NCBI RefSeq assembly: GCF_027531705.1
Contig: NZ_JAPZSP010000025.1
Coordinates: 17,761-81,760, forward strand
Direction: 5' to 3'
DNA from: Flavobacterium sp.
Lineage (GTDB): Bacteria; Bacteroidota; Bacteroidia; Flavobacteriales; Flavobacteriaceae
Length of the DNA: 64,000 nucleotides
Positions 19,119-28,090 of the stretch are shown here, piece by piece (positions within the stretch are counted from its first letter, which is position 1; every line of letters begins with the position of its first letter). The notes below the pieces were generated by a model. The model was given only the letters and a program-made list of their open reading frames with translations. It was not told the DNA's origin and searched no databases. A program made the translations under genes and the position numbers.

Positions 19119-19131
19119 TGATTATCACAAA
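19115..19131. promoter_or_regulatory. 17-bp palindrome, candidate operator
   Basis: TTTGTGAT-T-ATCACAAA is a perfect palindrome covering the end of the -7 box and the predicted transcription start, 2 nt before the regulator's ATG. It is a good candidate for autoregulation and for control of the divergent desaturase. Confidence 0.55.
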
Positions 19132-19133
19132 AT

Positions 19134-20090
19134 ATGAACAATCAAGAACTACTTTTAAAGGAAATTAGAAAGCTCACTTCAACTTCATTGAATGATGAAA
19201 TTTCTGCAATACTCAATATTAGTTATGATGCTGCTCACAGAAGAGTTTCAGTAAAAAGTAAGTTTTCTATAGATGAAACATTGCAATTGGCCAATCATTT
19301 TAATATTTCATTAGACAAATTATTTTTGAAGAACGATAAAGTTATTGTTGAGAAAACTATTGAAATCACTTCGTTAAACGATATGCTTTCATATTTTAAA
19401 AAATCGGCAGAGAGAATTGAACATTTAGCAAGTAATGAAAATGTAACCTTATATTATTCTGCAAAAGATATTCCGCTATTTTACTTTATGGATGGAACCA
19501 TTATCTCAAAATTCAAAGCTTATGTTTGGTTGAAATTGTTAAATCCAAATCAATCGGATGTTTCTTTTGAAAATTTTGTTGTTGATGAATCGTTTATGGA
19601 ACATACGCAAAAGTTGAAAAAAATATATGAAAAAGTTACAGTAAAAGAAGTTTGGAATGACACGACTATCAATAGTAGTTTACAGCAAATATTATATTTT
19701 TATGAATCAGGGCTACTTAATTTTAATAGTGCTAAAGCTTTATGTTTAGATTTAAAACGCATTTTGAATTTGATAAAAGAAAAATCTAACCAATCAAATT
19801 CTAACTATTCTATCTATTACAATGAATTGATTTTGTTGAATAATAACATGCTAATCGAAACCAATAAAAAGCTCACAATGTTTATTCCTTATACATTATT
19901 AGGTTATTTTATAACAGACAATTTGGAAAGTTGCAAAAATGTACATCAGTTTTTCAAGCAGCAAATTCAGAATTCTAAATCTTTAAATCAATCAGGAATT
20001 AAAGAACAAAATTTATTTTTTAATAGAGCCAATAGAAAAATTGATTATTACTTAGAACGATTAAATAATCAAGTTGATTTACTTTTTTAA
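19134..20090 (+). CDS. HTH transcriptional regulator next to the desaturase
   Basis: This 318-aa protein has an N-terminal helix-turn-helix (about 15-62: ISAILNISYDAAHRRVS, then FSIDETLQLANHFNISLDKLF), similar in style to XRE/BetR domains. The remaining 250 residues are helical and match no family I recognise; they may sense a ligand. Its divergent position and the palindrome over its promoter suggest that it controls itself and the desaturase. Confidence 0.72.
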   Translation: MNNQELLLKEIRKLTSTSLNDEISAILNISYDAAHRRVSVKSKFSIDETLQLANHFNISLDKLFLKNDKVIVEKTIEITSLNDMLSYFKKSAERIEHLASNENVTLYYSAKDIPLFYFMDGTIISKFKAYVWLKLLNPNQSDVSFENFVVDESFMEHTQKLKKIYEKVTVKEVWNDTTINSSLQQILYFYESGLLNFNSAKALCLDLKRILNLIKEKSNQSNSNYSIYYNELILLNNNMLIETNKKLTMFIPYTLLGYFITDNLESCKNVHQFFKQQIQNSKSLNQSGIKEQNLFFNRANRKIDYYLERLNNQVDLLF

Positions 20091-20176
20091 AAAAAATTAG
20101 TTATTCTATATTACCTCATTTTTCTATTTTAGGAAGCAAAAAATAATTAAATTTGATACTCCTAAAAATTCAAAAA

Positions 20177-20656
20177 ATGCCTAGAGAAAGAAAAGAAGAT
20201 TCTCCTATAATTAAAAAAGCTGACTCCATTTTTAAACAAGTTGAAGCTTTGGTAAACGCCATTCCAGAAGAAGATGATTTTTTACAATCACAAGCTGGTT
20301 TAATGATGAGCGACAGCATGATGATTTGTGCAAAATTAGCTGGTGCCAGTAGTGTTGGCTTGTATAGTATAAGAATGCAAAACGCAGCAATCATAAGACA
20401 ATGCGTCATGGATTTATACGTTTTTGTTGGCGGATTACGCTACCATGAAGGTTTTACATCTAACGATTATGTAGAACTAATTCGCAAAGAAATTGAAGAA
20501 TTTAGATTACTCTTTATAGACTGGGTAGCTAGTTTTGACAAATCAGATTATTTATGGGACGAATGGGAATTGTTCAATCCACCAGGTGCAATTCCTCCAA
20601 GTGATGATGACTACAATGACCCTATAAATTGGGATGATTTTGATTTTGAAAACTGA
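20177..20656 (+). CDS. Uncharacterised helical protein with acidic tail
   Basis: Starting at MPRERKEDS (20177) gives 159 aa. The central part is helical and Met-rich (GLMMSDSMMICAKL). The C-terminal 35 residues are strongly acidic with prolines (NPPGAIPPSDDDYNDPINWDDFDFEN). No signal peptide or known domain was found. It is 86 nt after the regulator and before terminator copy 2. The track start at 20153 is not needed. Confidence 0.68.
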   Translation: MPRERKEDSPIIKKADSIFKQVEALVNAIPEEDDFLQSQAGLMMSDSMMICAKLAGASSVGLYSIRMQNAAIIRQCVMDLYVFVGGLRYHEGFTSNDYVELIRKEIEEFRLLFIDWVASFDKSDYLWDEWELFNPPGAIPPSDDDYNDPINWDDFDFEN

Positions 20657-20705
20657 TTGATTTTTTAAAATTTAACTTTATAAAAGTTTAATAGTAGTAC
20701 TAGAT

Positions 20706-20745
20706 AAAACCCGAATTCATTTAGTTGAGTTGGGGTTTTTGGTTT
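20706..20745 (+). terminator. Terminator hairpin, family copy 2
   Basis: AAAACCCGAATTC and GAGTTGGGGTTTT flank the same loop, ATTTAGTT, as copy 1 at 17930, with only two changes in the arms. It ends the 19134-20656 unit. Confidence 0.75.
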
Positions 20746-20760
20746 TATTTTATTCTTCAC

Positions 20761-20786
20761 GCAACCTTTTTTTGTTTTGAAGACTA
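20761..20786 (+). promoter_or_regulatory. Possible ECF-sigma promoter of the first ECF operon
   Basis: GCAACC (20761-20766) is followed 14 nt later by AGACTA. This is close to the GCAACC-N16-CGTCTA pair found at 57788 and 58538, but the second half and the spacing differ. It lies 42 nt before the lipoprotein start. Confidence 0.4.
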
Positions 20787-20807
20787 TTAAATATAAAACA
20801 AAAAGTC

Positions 20808-22106
20808 ATGAGATCTATTAAAAAAATTGTCATAATCTTAACGTCCTTATTTATATCATGCCAAGTAGAACCTCTGGATGAAAGCTTGTTAAACAACAGT
20901 GCTAACAACTCTAGTAATTCTGAAAAGATTGAAAAGAATTCTGAATTATACACATTGTTAGAAAACGTAACAAATGATAAAGGCAACCCAACTGAAAATA
21001 TTGTATGCCTAGATTTTATTTATCCTTTTAAAGTTTTAGTTTATGATACTACTTCAGCTCAAATTGGAAATGTATTACTAACAAGCGACCAGCAATTTAG
21101 TTTGTTTTTAGAAAACCTTCCTATAGACCAAAAAATAAGCATAAGTTATCCAATAAATACAATATTGGAAGATGGCGAAATTTTTTCTGTAAATAACAAT
21201 TCTGAATTAAAATTAGCAATAGAAAGCTGTTCAAAAGAAGACATAATAAACCATTGCAACAATACATTTGGTGGAGAACAATCAGTTTGTATTTGGAAAA
21301 TACCCTATACAATAGAAAACGACAACAAATACTCCAGCGGGTATTTTAACACAAACAGTAATGGTTCTTTAGAATACACTTACAATGGAACTACTTATTC
21401 AGGAACATGGATATTCTTGTATGTTGACAATAAACTACATATAAATATAAATCTAGAAGGCTCATCCCAAGTTGCTCAAGATTGGAATATTGACAGGGAA
21501 ATAGAATTGATTAATGAAGATATAGTAATAAAAAACGAATTGAAAGATATTATTTTAAGAAAATCATGTGAGTCAATAATAGAATATCAAATAGGCGATA
21601 CAGGTCCAGCTGGAGGAATTGTTTTTTATGACAAAGGAAGCTATAGCGAAGGTTGGAGATACATGGAAGCAGCACCTTTAGACACTAATTCGACAGAATG
21701 GGGTTGCTTTGGAACATTAATTGAAAACACAAATAGTCCTGAAATTGGCAAAGGATTATTAAACTCAATTTTAACGACAAATTATCATGACAATTTATTC
21801 AATTACTATTTGAACCCAAGCATTTGTAACTCAGCAAATAATGGAACTGTCGCTAGTAGAGAGGCTCTCATTTTTGAAATAAACAATATAAAAGATTGGT
21901 TTTTACCTTCAGAAGAAGAACTTGCCTTAATGTATCAAAATTTAAAAAATGAAAATTTAGGATCATTAACAAACTCTCATTATTGGAGTTCAACACAAGT
22001 TGATGAAAATAACGCAATAGCAATAGATTTCTCAAACGGAGCAGTAATTACTCAATTAAAAATTGAAATAATACCTACAAAAGCTAGGGTTATTAGATAT
22101 TTCTAA
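20808..22106 (+). CDS. Lipoprotein with C-terminal DUF1566-like domain
   Basis: This 432-aa protein has a lipobox (LFISCQ, Cys19). The first 250 residues are Asn- and Ser-rich with no known domain. The C-terminal 160 residues have the DUF1566/FISUMP-like pattern: GDTGPAGGIVFYDKG, GWRYMEAAP, WFLPSEEELALMY and HYWSSTQ. These domains are typical of surface-exposed lectin-like folds. It heads the sigma / fusion / lipoprotein set. The function is unknown. Confidence 0.78.
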   Translation: MRSIKKIVIILTSLFISCQVEPLDESLLNNSANNSSNSEKIEKNSELYTLLENVTNDKGNPTENIVCLDFIYPFKVLVYDTTSAQIGNVLLTSDQQFSLFLENLPIDQKISISYPINTILEDGEIFSVNNNSELKLAIESCSKEDIINHCNNTFGGEQSVCIWKIPYTIENDNKYSSGYFNTNSNGSLEYTYNGTTYSGTWIFLYVDNKLHININLEGSSQVAQDWNIDREIELINEDIVIKNELKDIILRKSCESIIEYQIGDTGPAGGIVFYDKGSYSEGWRYMEAAPLDTNSTEWGCFGTLIENTNSPEIGKGLLNSILTTNYHDNLFNYYLNPSICNSANNGTVASREALIFEINNIKDWFLPSEEELALMYQNLKNENLGSLTNSHYWSSTQVDENNAIAIDFSNGAVITQLKIEIIPTKARVIRYF

Positions 22107-22146
22107 ATTCAAAAAAAGAAACGTATATTTAAAACAAAAAAAATTC

Positions 22147-22698
22147 TTGAATCTAGAAAACCTCATAAAATCTTGCATAAAGCAAAATAGGCAAGCACAA
22201 GAAGAGTTATACCATTTGTATAAAAAAACTCTTTTCGTGTTGAGTCTTAAATATTGCGCAAACGAAACTGAAGCTGAAGATAACCTTCATAATTCTTTTA
22301 TTGAGATTTTCACCAACATTAAAAAATTTGATAACAAAGGTTCGTTTGAAGGTTGGATGAAACGAATTACCATAAATAAAGCTATTGATAGCTATAAAAA
22401 GAAACTCCAACATATTACTTTAAAAGATGACAATATCCAAGATACGACAATAGATGAAGATGAACTAGAATATTCACTAGATTATATCTTATCAATTATT
22501 CAAGAATTACCGCATCAATATCGATTAGTTTTTAGCTTATACGAGTTAGATGATTATTCACATCAAGAAATTGCTCAAATGCTTTCAATATCTGAAAGTA
22601 CTTCAAAATCAAACTTGCATAGAGCAAAAGTTATTTTGAAAGAAAAAATAAAGTCAAAAAATTCATTCCATAATTACTCAATAGAAAATGGGAAATAG
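22147..22698 (+). CDS. ECF-type RNA polymerase sigma factor (first)
   Basis: This 183-aa protein has region 2 (about 20-90, with NLHNSFIEIFTNIKKF and GWMKRITINKAIDSY) and region 4 (about 120-170, with LSISESTSKSNLHRAKVIL). The start is TTG at 22147, giving MNLENLIKSCI; no ATG is suitably placed. It overlaps the next gene by 11 nt, and that gene encodes its presumed anti-sigma. Region 2 and 4 sequences resemble those of the second ECF factor at 57133. Confidence 0.93.
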   Translation: MNLENLIKSCIKQNRQAQEELYHLYKKTLFVLSLKYCANETEAEDNLHNSFIEIFTNIKKFDNKGSFEGWMKRITINKAIDSYKKKLQHITLKDDNIQDTTIDEDELEYSLDYILSIIQELPHQYRLVFSLYELDDYSHQEIAQMLSISESTSKSNLHRAKVILKEKIKSKNSFHNYSIENGK

Positions 22699-24223
22699 AA
22701 AAGATATAGGAACGATTTTGAAAGAAAAAATCAATCGTTTGGACAAATCTCCAAATGAAAATGGTTGGAATGCTATTCAAACTGAATTAGACAAAAAAAA
22801 GTCTAAAAAAGTTTTTTTACTATATTGGCTTTCAAGTCTTTTGATAATTTCATTAGGCATTCTCATAACGAGCAAACTTTTATTAAATCAACCTAAGAAT
22901 AATGACACAATCCACTTAGAAAATAGATTAAATAAAATAAAAGAAAACCGAAATAACACCAATAATAAATCTAAAGATTCTAATCAAATTAAAATTGAAG
23001 CTAAATCAAAACATACTAATCTCACTAATGAAGCATCAGAAAAAATTGAAGAAAACAATAAAATAAATATTACTACAAAGAACAACAAGGTTTCAAAAAC
23101 AACGCTAAACAACTCTAATCCAGTAAATGAAAAACATGCGTATAACAAAAAATCTACTTCAAACAAAAGGATAAGTGCTTTAAAAAGTAAAGAAGATAAA
23201 TCTACATTCAAATCAAAAAAAATAGGATCAGTTTCAAAAAGAAAATTAAAAAAGAAAAAATCTAGTAGTATTCTTGAAAAAAATAACTTTGGCACTAACA
23301 TTTTTCAAAATGATAGTTCATCAAAGAACAGCGAAAAGGGAAATACTAAATTTTCAACATCAAGTTCAAATGAGAACAAAGATTCTAATGTTATTATAAA
23401 AGACAAGTTAATTTCTGACGAAAAATTATCAATCCAGAAAACTGGAAATAAACTTGAAAAAGAAAAGCTAAATCAAATTAGTAAAGACAGTATCAAAAAG
23501 AAAAATGAAGCTCTAAAAACAAAAAAAGATTCTGTCAGCAAAATTATAGAGAAAGAAAGATATGTAACTGTTTTTATATATGGAACACCAACTTTTTATA
23601 AACCACTGAATGAAAATTTCATACTAGATAACAGCTTAAAAAACAACCCTACAACATCAAAAACACAACTAAGCTATGGAGCTTACTTATGTTTTCAAGG
23701 AACCGACAATCTTAGTATTAGACTTGGATACGGAAAAAATAACATAAAATATAGCACTCAAAATGTAACAATAAATACTTCTAACTTTTCAAATATAGAT
23801 TATGATTCAGGGGTTTCAAATCAATTCATATATAGCCAGTCTAACAACTCAAAATCAATGTCTGTTTTTCAAGAGTTATCTTATACCGATATTCCATTTG
23901 AAATAAAATATAAGATATTAAAGAAAAAAGTAGGTTTTAATGCAATTTTTGGTGTTAATTTTCTGCTACTAGAAAAAAATGAAGTTTCAATAGTAACTGA
24001 AAACGGTTTAAAATATAAAATTGGAAAAACTGGAAATCTTTTGAAACAAAGTTTTGGGGCAAACATAGGCTTAGGTCTTGATTATAAAATTTCTAAAAGA
24101 ATAAAAATAAATGTTGAACCAATGATTAAATATCATTTCAAAGATATTGAAAATAGAAAGTCAGACTCTTATATCTTTAACATCTTAACTGGAATTGAAT
24201 TCGATTTATTTAAAACTAATTAG
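22688..24223 (+). CDS. Anti-sigma-like N-terminus fused to an outer-membrane beta-barrel
   Basis: This 511-aa protein has three parts. Residues 1-41 form a cytoplasmic segment with a conserved Trp (NENGWNAIQTEL). Residues 42-66 are a membrane helix. Residues 67-290 are an extremely Lys/Asn/Ser-rich linker, and 291-511 are a beta-strand domain of the PorT/OMP_b-brl_2 style (ends NILTGIEFDLFKTN). The N-terminus matches the anti-sigma-like protein at 56349 in position of Trp and membrane helix. There the barrel is a separate gene. The protein may span both membranes. Confidence 0.7.
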   Translation: MGNRKDIGTILKEKINRLDKSPNENGWNAIQTELDKKKSKKVFLLYWLSSLLIISLGILITSKLLLNQPKNNDTIHLENRLNKIKENRNNTNNKSKDSNQIKIEAKSKHTNLTNEASEKIEENNKINITTKNNKVSKTTLNNSNPVNEKHAYNKKSTSNKRISALKSKEDKSTFKSKKIGSVSKRKLKKKKSSSILEKNNFGTNIFQNDSSSKNSEKGNTKFSTSSSNENKDSNVIIKDKLISDEKLSIQKTGNKLEKEKLNQISKDSIKKKNEALKTKKDSVSKIIEKERYVTVFIYGTPTFYKPLNENFILDNSLKNNPTTSKTQLSYGAYLCFQGTDNLSIRLGYGKNNIKYSTQNVTINTSNFSNIDYDSGVSNQFIYSQSNNSKSMSVFQELSYTDIPFEIKYKILKKKVGFNAIFGVNFLLLEKNEVSIVTENGLKYKIGKTGNLLKQSFGANIGLGLDYKISKRIKINVEPMIKYHFKDIENRKSDSYIFNILTGIEFDLFKTN

Positions 24224-24239
24224 TAAAAAAACAATCAAA

Positions 24240-25079
24240 ATGAAATTATTTAAATTAATAATCAAAAGCATTTTTTTCCTATTATTATTTTCATGTTCGA
24301 ATGACAATAACGAGGAAGCATCAAACTCTGAGAACTTAATGACTATTAAAAAAACTATTACGTACAATTATTATGTCAATACTAGTACCACGGAAAAAGT
24401 CATAAGTTACTTTGAAAACAATAAAGTAATTACTGACAGTACATTTAACAACAATATATTTGCAAGAAAAGCAATGTATGAATATGGCAGTAATAATAGG
24501 CAACAAATTGTCTATAATAACACAAATGATTTTGTAGTAAAAAATATTCGTAACTATGATAATCTAAATAGAATAACTAGCATTAACAGTTATAACATTT
24601 CAAATCAGATTATATTCTCAAAATCATACGAATACCAAAACGAAAATATTTTTGTAACAACAATTGCTGATGGGACATCAACTCTAAAATTTCACTATAA
24701 AACTAATTCTGACAACCTACTTTTTTACGAAAAAAATCTAATTACAAACGAAACTAGAACTTTAGTTTATTCAAACAATAATCCCATCGAATTATTAGGA
24801 ACGCCAAACAACACCAATTACGAATATTATTCAACTCTAAAACCTTCAAATATTCAGAATAATAATTATGAGATTAACAATACTGCTTTAATCAACTTAC
24901 AATTAGAGCATATCTATCTATCATGCAATAATTTTTTAAAAAAAATATCAGGAACTACGTTTGTAACCGATTTTGAAAAACAGTTTAATTCTAATAACTA
25001 TGAAACATATTCGAAAACAACCATTACTCGAAATAGCGGAAGCTATATTAGTTCAGAAATATTTACTTACTATAATTAA
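24240..25079 (+). CDS. Uncharacterised lipoprotein, YD-repeat-like
   Basis: From ATG 24240 (not the track's 24195) the protein is 279 aa with lipobox LLFSCSND. The mature part alternates Tyr, Asn and Asp in strand-like units (NYDNLNRITSINSY, EYQNENIFVTTI) reminiscent of YD/RHS repeats found in surface proteins. It closes the ECF operon and is followed by terminator copy 3. The function is unknown. Confidence 0.7.
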   Translation: MKLFKLIIKSIFFLLLFSCSNDNNEEASNSENLMTIKKTITYNYYVNTSTTEKVISYFENNKVITDSTFNNNIFARKAMYEYGSNNRQQIVYNNTNDFVVKNIRNYDNLNRITSINSYNISNQIIFSKSYEYQNENIFVTTIADGTSTLKFHYKTNSDNLLFYEKNLITNETRTLVYSNNNPIELLGTPNNTNYEYYSTLKPSNIQNNNYEINNTALINLQLEHIYLSCNNFLKKISGTTFVTDFEKQFNSNNYETYSKTTITRNSGSYISSEIFTYYN

Positions 25080-25105
25080 TTTAATAAATTTTGGTTAATT
25101 TGCTT

Positions 25106-25147
25106 AGCCCTAATTCAAACTAATGAATTGGGGTTTTGTTTTTTTTA
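25106..25147 (+). terminator. Terminator hairpin, family copy 3 (inverted)
   Basis: CCCTAATTC (25108-25116) pairs with GAATTGGGG (25125-25133), then TTTTGTTTTTT. The loop AAACTAAT is nearly the reverse complement of the loop in copies 1 and 2. Confidence 0.75.
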
Positions 25148-25156
25148 TTCCTTTTT

Positions 25157-25184
25157 GTAACTTTTTTGCAACCCTTTACGTATA
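25157..25184 (+). promoter_or_regulatory. Possible ECF-like promoter before rpoD
   Basis: GTAACT-N16-CGTATA loosely matches the GCAACC-N16-CGTCTA pair seen at 57788 and 58538. No TAnnTTTG element was found in the 25080-25222 spacer. This is a weak call. Confidence 0.3.
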
Positions 25185-25222
25185 ACAACATGAACACTTT
25201 AAAGTAAAGGAGAAAAATATAC

Positions 25223-26086
25223 ATGAGACAACTTAAAATCACCAAGCAGGTAACCAATCGTGAAACTGCTTCTTTAGACAAATACCTTCAAGAAATTGGA
25301 AAAGTTGACCTTATTACTGCTGACGAAGAGGTAGAATTGGCGCAACGAATCAAAGCTGGCGATCAACGCGCTTTGGAGAAATTGACTAAAGCTAACTTAC
25401 GTTTCGTGGTTTCTGTTGCTAAACAATACCAAAATCAAGGTCTAACCCTTCCCGATTTGATTAACGAAGGAAATTTAGGTTTGATAAAAGCAGCACAGCG
25501 TTTTGACGAAACTCGTGGTTTCAAATTCATTTCTTATGCGGTTTGGTGGATTCGTCAATCGATTCTTCAAGCGTTAGCAGAACAATCTCGTATCGTTCGT
25601 TTGCCATTAAACAAAATTGGTTCTATCAATAAAATCAACAAAATGTACGCATTATTAGAGCAATCTAACGAACGTCCGCCAAGTGCTGAGGAAATTGCAA
25701 AAGAGCTAGATATGACAGTAAATGATGTAAAAGAGTCTATGAAAAACTCTGGTCGTCATTTATCAATGGATGCGCCACTTGTAGAAGGTGAAGATTCAAA
25801 CCTTTATGACGTTTTACGTTCTGGTGAATCTCCAAATCCTGATAGAGAATTGATTCACGAAAGTTTGCGTACAGAAATTGAGCGTTCGTTAGAAACTTTA
25901 ACTCCAAGAGAAGCAGACGTAGTTCGCTTGTATTTTGGATTAGGTGACCAACACCCAATGACTTTAGAAGAAATTGGTGAAACTTTCGATTTAACTCGTG
26001 AGCGTGTACGTCAAATAAAAGAAAAAGCGATTCGCAGATTAAAACATACATCAAGAAGTAAAATCTTGAAAACATATCTTGGGTAA
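25223..26086 (+). CDS. rpoD: Primary RNA polymerase sigma factor RpoD/SigA
   Basis: This 287-aa protein is the short form usual in Bacteroidota, lacking the large region 1.1 and non-conserved insert of E. coli. Region 1.2/2 is clear ([52 protein letters not shown]). Region 4 has [27 protein letters not shown]. It directs the TTG/TAnnTTTG promoters noted here. Confidence 0.98.
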   Translation: MRQLKITKQVTNRETASLDKYLQEIGKVDLITADEEVELAQRIKAGDQRALEKLTKANLRFVVSVAKQYQNQGLTLPDLINEGNLGLIKAAQRFDETRGFKFISYAVWWIRQSILQALAEQSRIVRLPLNKIGSINKINKMYALLEQSNERPPSAEEIAKELDMTVNDVKESMKNSGRHLSMDAPLVEGEDSNLYDVLRSGESPNPDRELIHESLRTEIERSLETLTPREADVVRLYFGLGDQHPMTLEEIGETFDLTRERVRQIKEKAIRRLKHTSRSKILKTYLG

Positions 26087-26114
26087 ATTCCAAATGACAA
26101 ATTCCAAATCCCAA
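26087..26114 (+). repeat. Phased 7-nt tract after rpoD
   Basis: ATTCCAA, ATGACAA, ATTCCAA and ATCCCAA follow in exact 7-nt register. It begins directly after the rpoD stop codon. Confidence 0.75.
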
Positions 26115-26178
26115 ATGTTGGAATTTTATAAAAGTAACAAACAGTCTGATTAACTGTTCGTTTTTTGATTGATGATTG

Positions 26179-26212
26179 AAACCTCGGCTGATTACCGAGG
26201 TTTTATTTTTTT
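26179..26212 (+). terminator. Terminator of rpoD
   Basis: AAACCTCGG (26179-26187) pairs with CCGAGGTTT (26195-26203) and is followed by a T-rich run. Confidence 0.88.
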
Positions 26213-26247
26213 CAAAAATGACAACCTTATGAACTTTGAATAAATCT

Positions 26248-26279
26248 TTGTGAACTTTGCGGTTAAAATTTTACCTTTG
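26248..26279 (+). promoter_or_regulatory. Promoter of rpe
   Basis: TTG (26248-26250) and TACCTTTG (26272-26279) are separated by 21 nt, a textbook Bacteroidota promoter. It lies inside the track's extended rpe ORF and so supports the later start at 26301. Confidence 0.75.
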
Positions 26280-26300
26280 TCAAAACAACATAACTACACA

Positions 26301-26963
26301 ATGAAGAATACACTTATTGCTCCATCTTTACTAGCAGCTGATTTTGCCAATTTGCAACGCGATATCGAAATGATTAACAATTCAGAGGCCGATTGGTTTC
26401 ATATCGACATTATGGATGGCGTTTTTGTTCCAAATATTTCATACGGAATGCCCGTTTTAGAAGCAATTACGAAACATGCAACTAAAACTATTGATGTGCA
26501 CTTAATGATTGTTGATCCTGATAGATATATAAAAACTTTTGCACAGTTAGGTTCTAACATACTAACGGTACATTACGAAGCTTGTACGCATCTTCACAGA
26601 ACTTTACAGGCTATAAAAGCAGAAGGAATGAAAGCTGGAGTTGCCTTAAATCCACACACTAATGTAGATTTACTAGAAGATGTAATTAATGATATCGATG
26701 TGGTTTTGATAATGAGTGTCAATCCTGGTTTTGGCGGACAATCATTTATAGAAAACACCTATTCTAAAATTGAAAAGCTAAAAGCATTAATTACTAGAAA
26801 AAACGCTTCAACATTAATAGAAATTGACGGTGGTGTAACTGATAAAAATGCGGAAAAATTAGCAAATGCTGGCGCAGATGTTTTAGTGGCTGGAAGTTTT
26901 GTTTTTAAAGCAAAAAATCCAACTGAAACTATAAGTGCATTAAAAAAATCTGTGAATTCTTAA
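26301..26963 (+). CDS. rpe: Ribulose-phosphate 3-epimerase
   Basis: This 220-aa TIM-barrel enzyme interconverts ribulose-5-phosphate and xylulose-5-phosphate in the pentose phosphate pathway. Motifs include IAPSLLAADFANL, HIDIMDGVFVPNIS, VHLMIVDP, MSVNPGFGGQSF and EIDGGV. The start is ATG 26301; the track's 26250 covers the promoter. Its stop is one base from the stop of the convergent T9SS gene. Confidence 0.97.
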   Translation: MKNTLIAPSLLAADFANLQRDIEMINNSEADWFHIDIMDGVFVPNISYGMPVLEAITKHATKTIDVHLMIVDPDRYIKTFAQLGSNILTVHYEACTHLHRTLQAIKAEGMKAGVALNPHTNVDLLEDVINDIDVVLIMSVNPGFGGQSFIENTYSKIEKLKALITRKNASTLIEIDGGVTDKNAEKLANAGADVLVAGSFVFKAKNPTETISALKKSVNS

Positions 26964-26964
26964 C

Positions 26965-28038
26965 TTATTCTTTTACAATTTTTTTAGTAAAATTGCCTTT
27001 ATCCGTAAGTAGTTTCGTGATGTAAATTCCTTGTAAAAGCTCTTGAACATTGACTTCTAAATTGGAAGTATTTGTATCTGAAATTACATTTTTTATCAAT
27101 CTAGAATTAACATCATAAATTTCAATTCCTTGAATAGTTGCATTATTTACTGAAATAGAAACAACATCATTAACAGGATTTGGAGCAATAAAAATAGAAT
27201 TTTCAACAACCGATTGGTTAACACCTAAAGTAACTGAACCATTTAGTACAAAAGGAAAATCCTGAGCAACATCAGGTGCTGATGAAGGTGTTCCACTATC
27301 AATAATATTTGTTGACCAACCTATAACATCAGAAGGGTAAGTTGAAGCTACAACATGTATTTTAGCATTAGCCCCTGCAACTCCTCTGCTACCAATAACA
27401 GTCGCAGGAGGAAAAAAGAAATTGGTATTGTTTGTTGGATGCACCTGAAATTCAACCCAATAATGACCCGATGGTAATGTTGCTGTTAAAGTTCCTCGTA
27501 AACGCCAAACTCTTCTAGAAAAATTGATGGGTTGTCCACCAGAAGGATATGAAGAGTTAAATATTCTGTATATAAATGCATTGCTGCAATTGGGGATATC
27601 GATCACATTTGCTGTCATATCACCAACTATAGGTGTAGCTCCTATAGTCGAAGGATCAGTATTAAAAATCTGCACTTTCAACTGATCAACTGGAGATGTA
27701 ATAAGATTATTGTATTCGCCTTGATAACCAAAAAAATCAATACTTGAAACTTCCCATTCTTCACCCACAGGAACAATAAAATCATCAGCTATTCTGTAGC
27801 TAGTAGTTCCATCTGTTGTATAATAAGCAGGAAGACCAGCCGTAGCATTAGCTTGTAAAAAATTCCCAGTGTTATTTTGCATCTCGCTCCAAGTATAACC
27901 TGACGGAGCAGTACTACCACTTATTGAATTCACTCCAGTAGAAAGTGTTCCATTAGTATAGATTTGTCCATTACATACAACACAAAAAACCACTAAAATA
28001 CTGCTAATTATATACTTAACTTTTAACATTTTGATCAT
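26965..28038 (-). CDS. Secreted protein with type IX (T9SS type A) sorting domain
   Basis: This 357-aa protein has a signal peptide (VVFCVVCNGQ) and a long beta-rich body (about 25-280, including WEVSSIDFFGYQG) of unknown family. The C-terminal sorting domain is clear: IAPNPVNDVVSISV, IEIYDVNSRLIK, LLQGIYITKL, ending TKKIVKE. It should be exported by the gliding-associated T9SS. A second Met at 28029 is an alternative start. Confidence 0.85.
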   Translation of the reverse strand: MIKMLKVKYIISSILVVFCVVCNGQIYTNGTLSTGVNSISGSTAPSGYTWSEMQNNTGNFLQANATAGLPAYYTTDGTTSYRIADDFIVPVGEEWEVSSIDFFGYQGEYNNLITSPVDQLKVQIFNTDPSTIGATPIVGDMTANVIDIPNCSNAFIYRIFNSSYPSGGQPINFSRRVWRLRGTLTATLPSGHYWVEFQVHPTNNTNFFFPPATVIGSRGVAGANAKIHVVASTYPSDVIGWSTNIIDSGTPSSAPDVAQDFPFVLNGSVTLGVNQSVVENSIFIAPNPVNDVVSISVNNATIQGIEIYDVNSRLIKNVISDTNTSNLEVNVQELLQGIYITKLLTDKGNFTKKIVKE

Positions 28039-28090
28039 TTACTAAATGTCAAAAATACAAAAAAAATTAATTCATAAAAAATTAAGTAAT

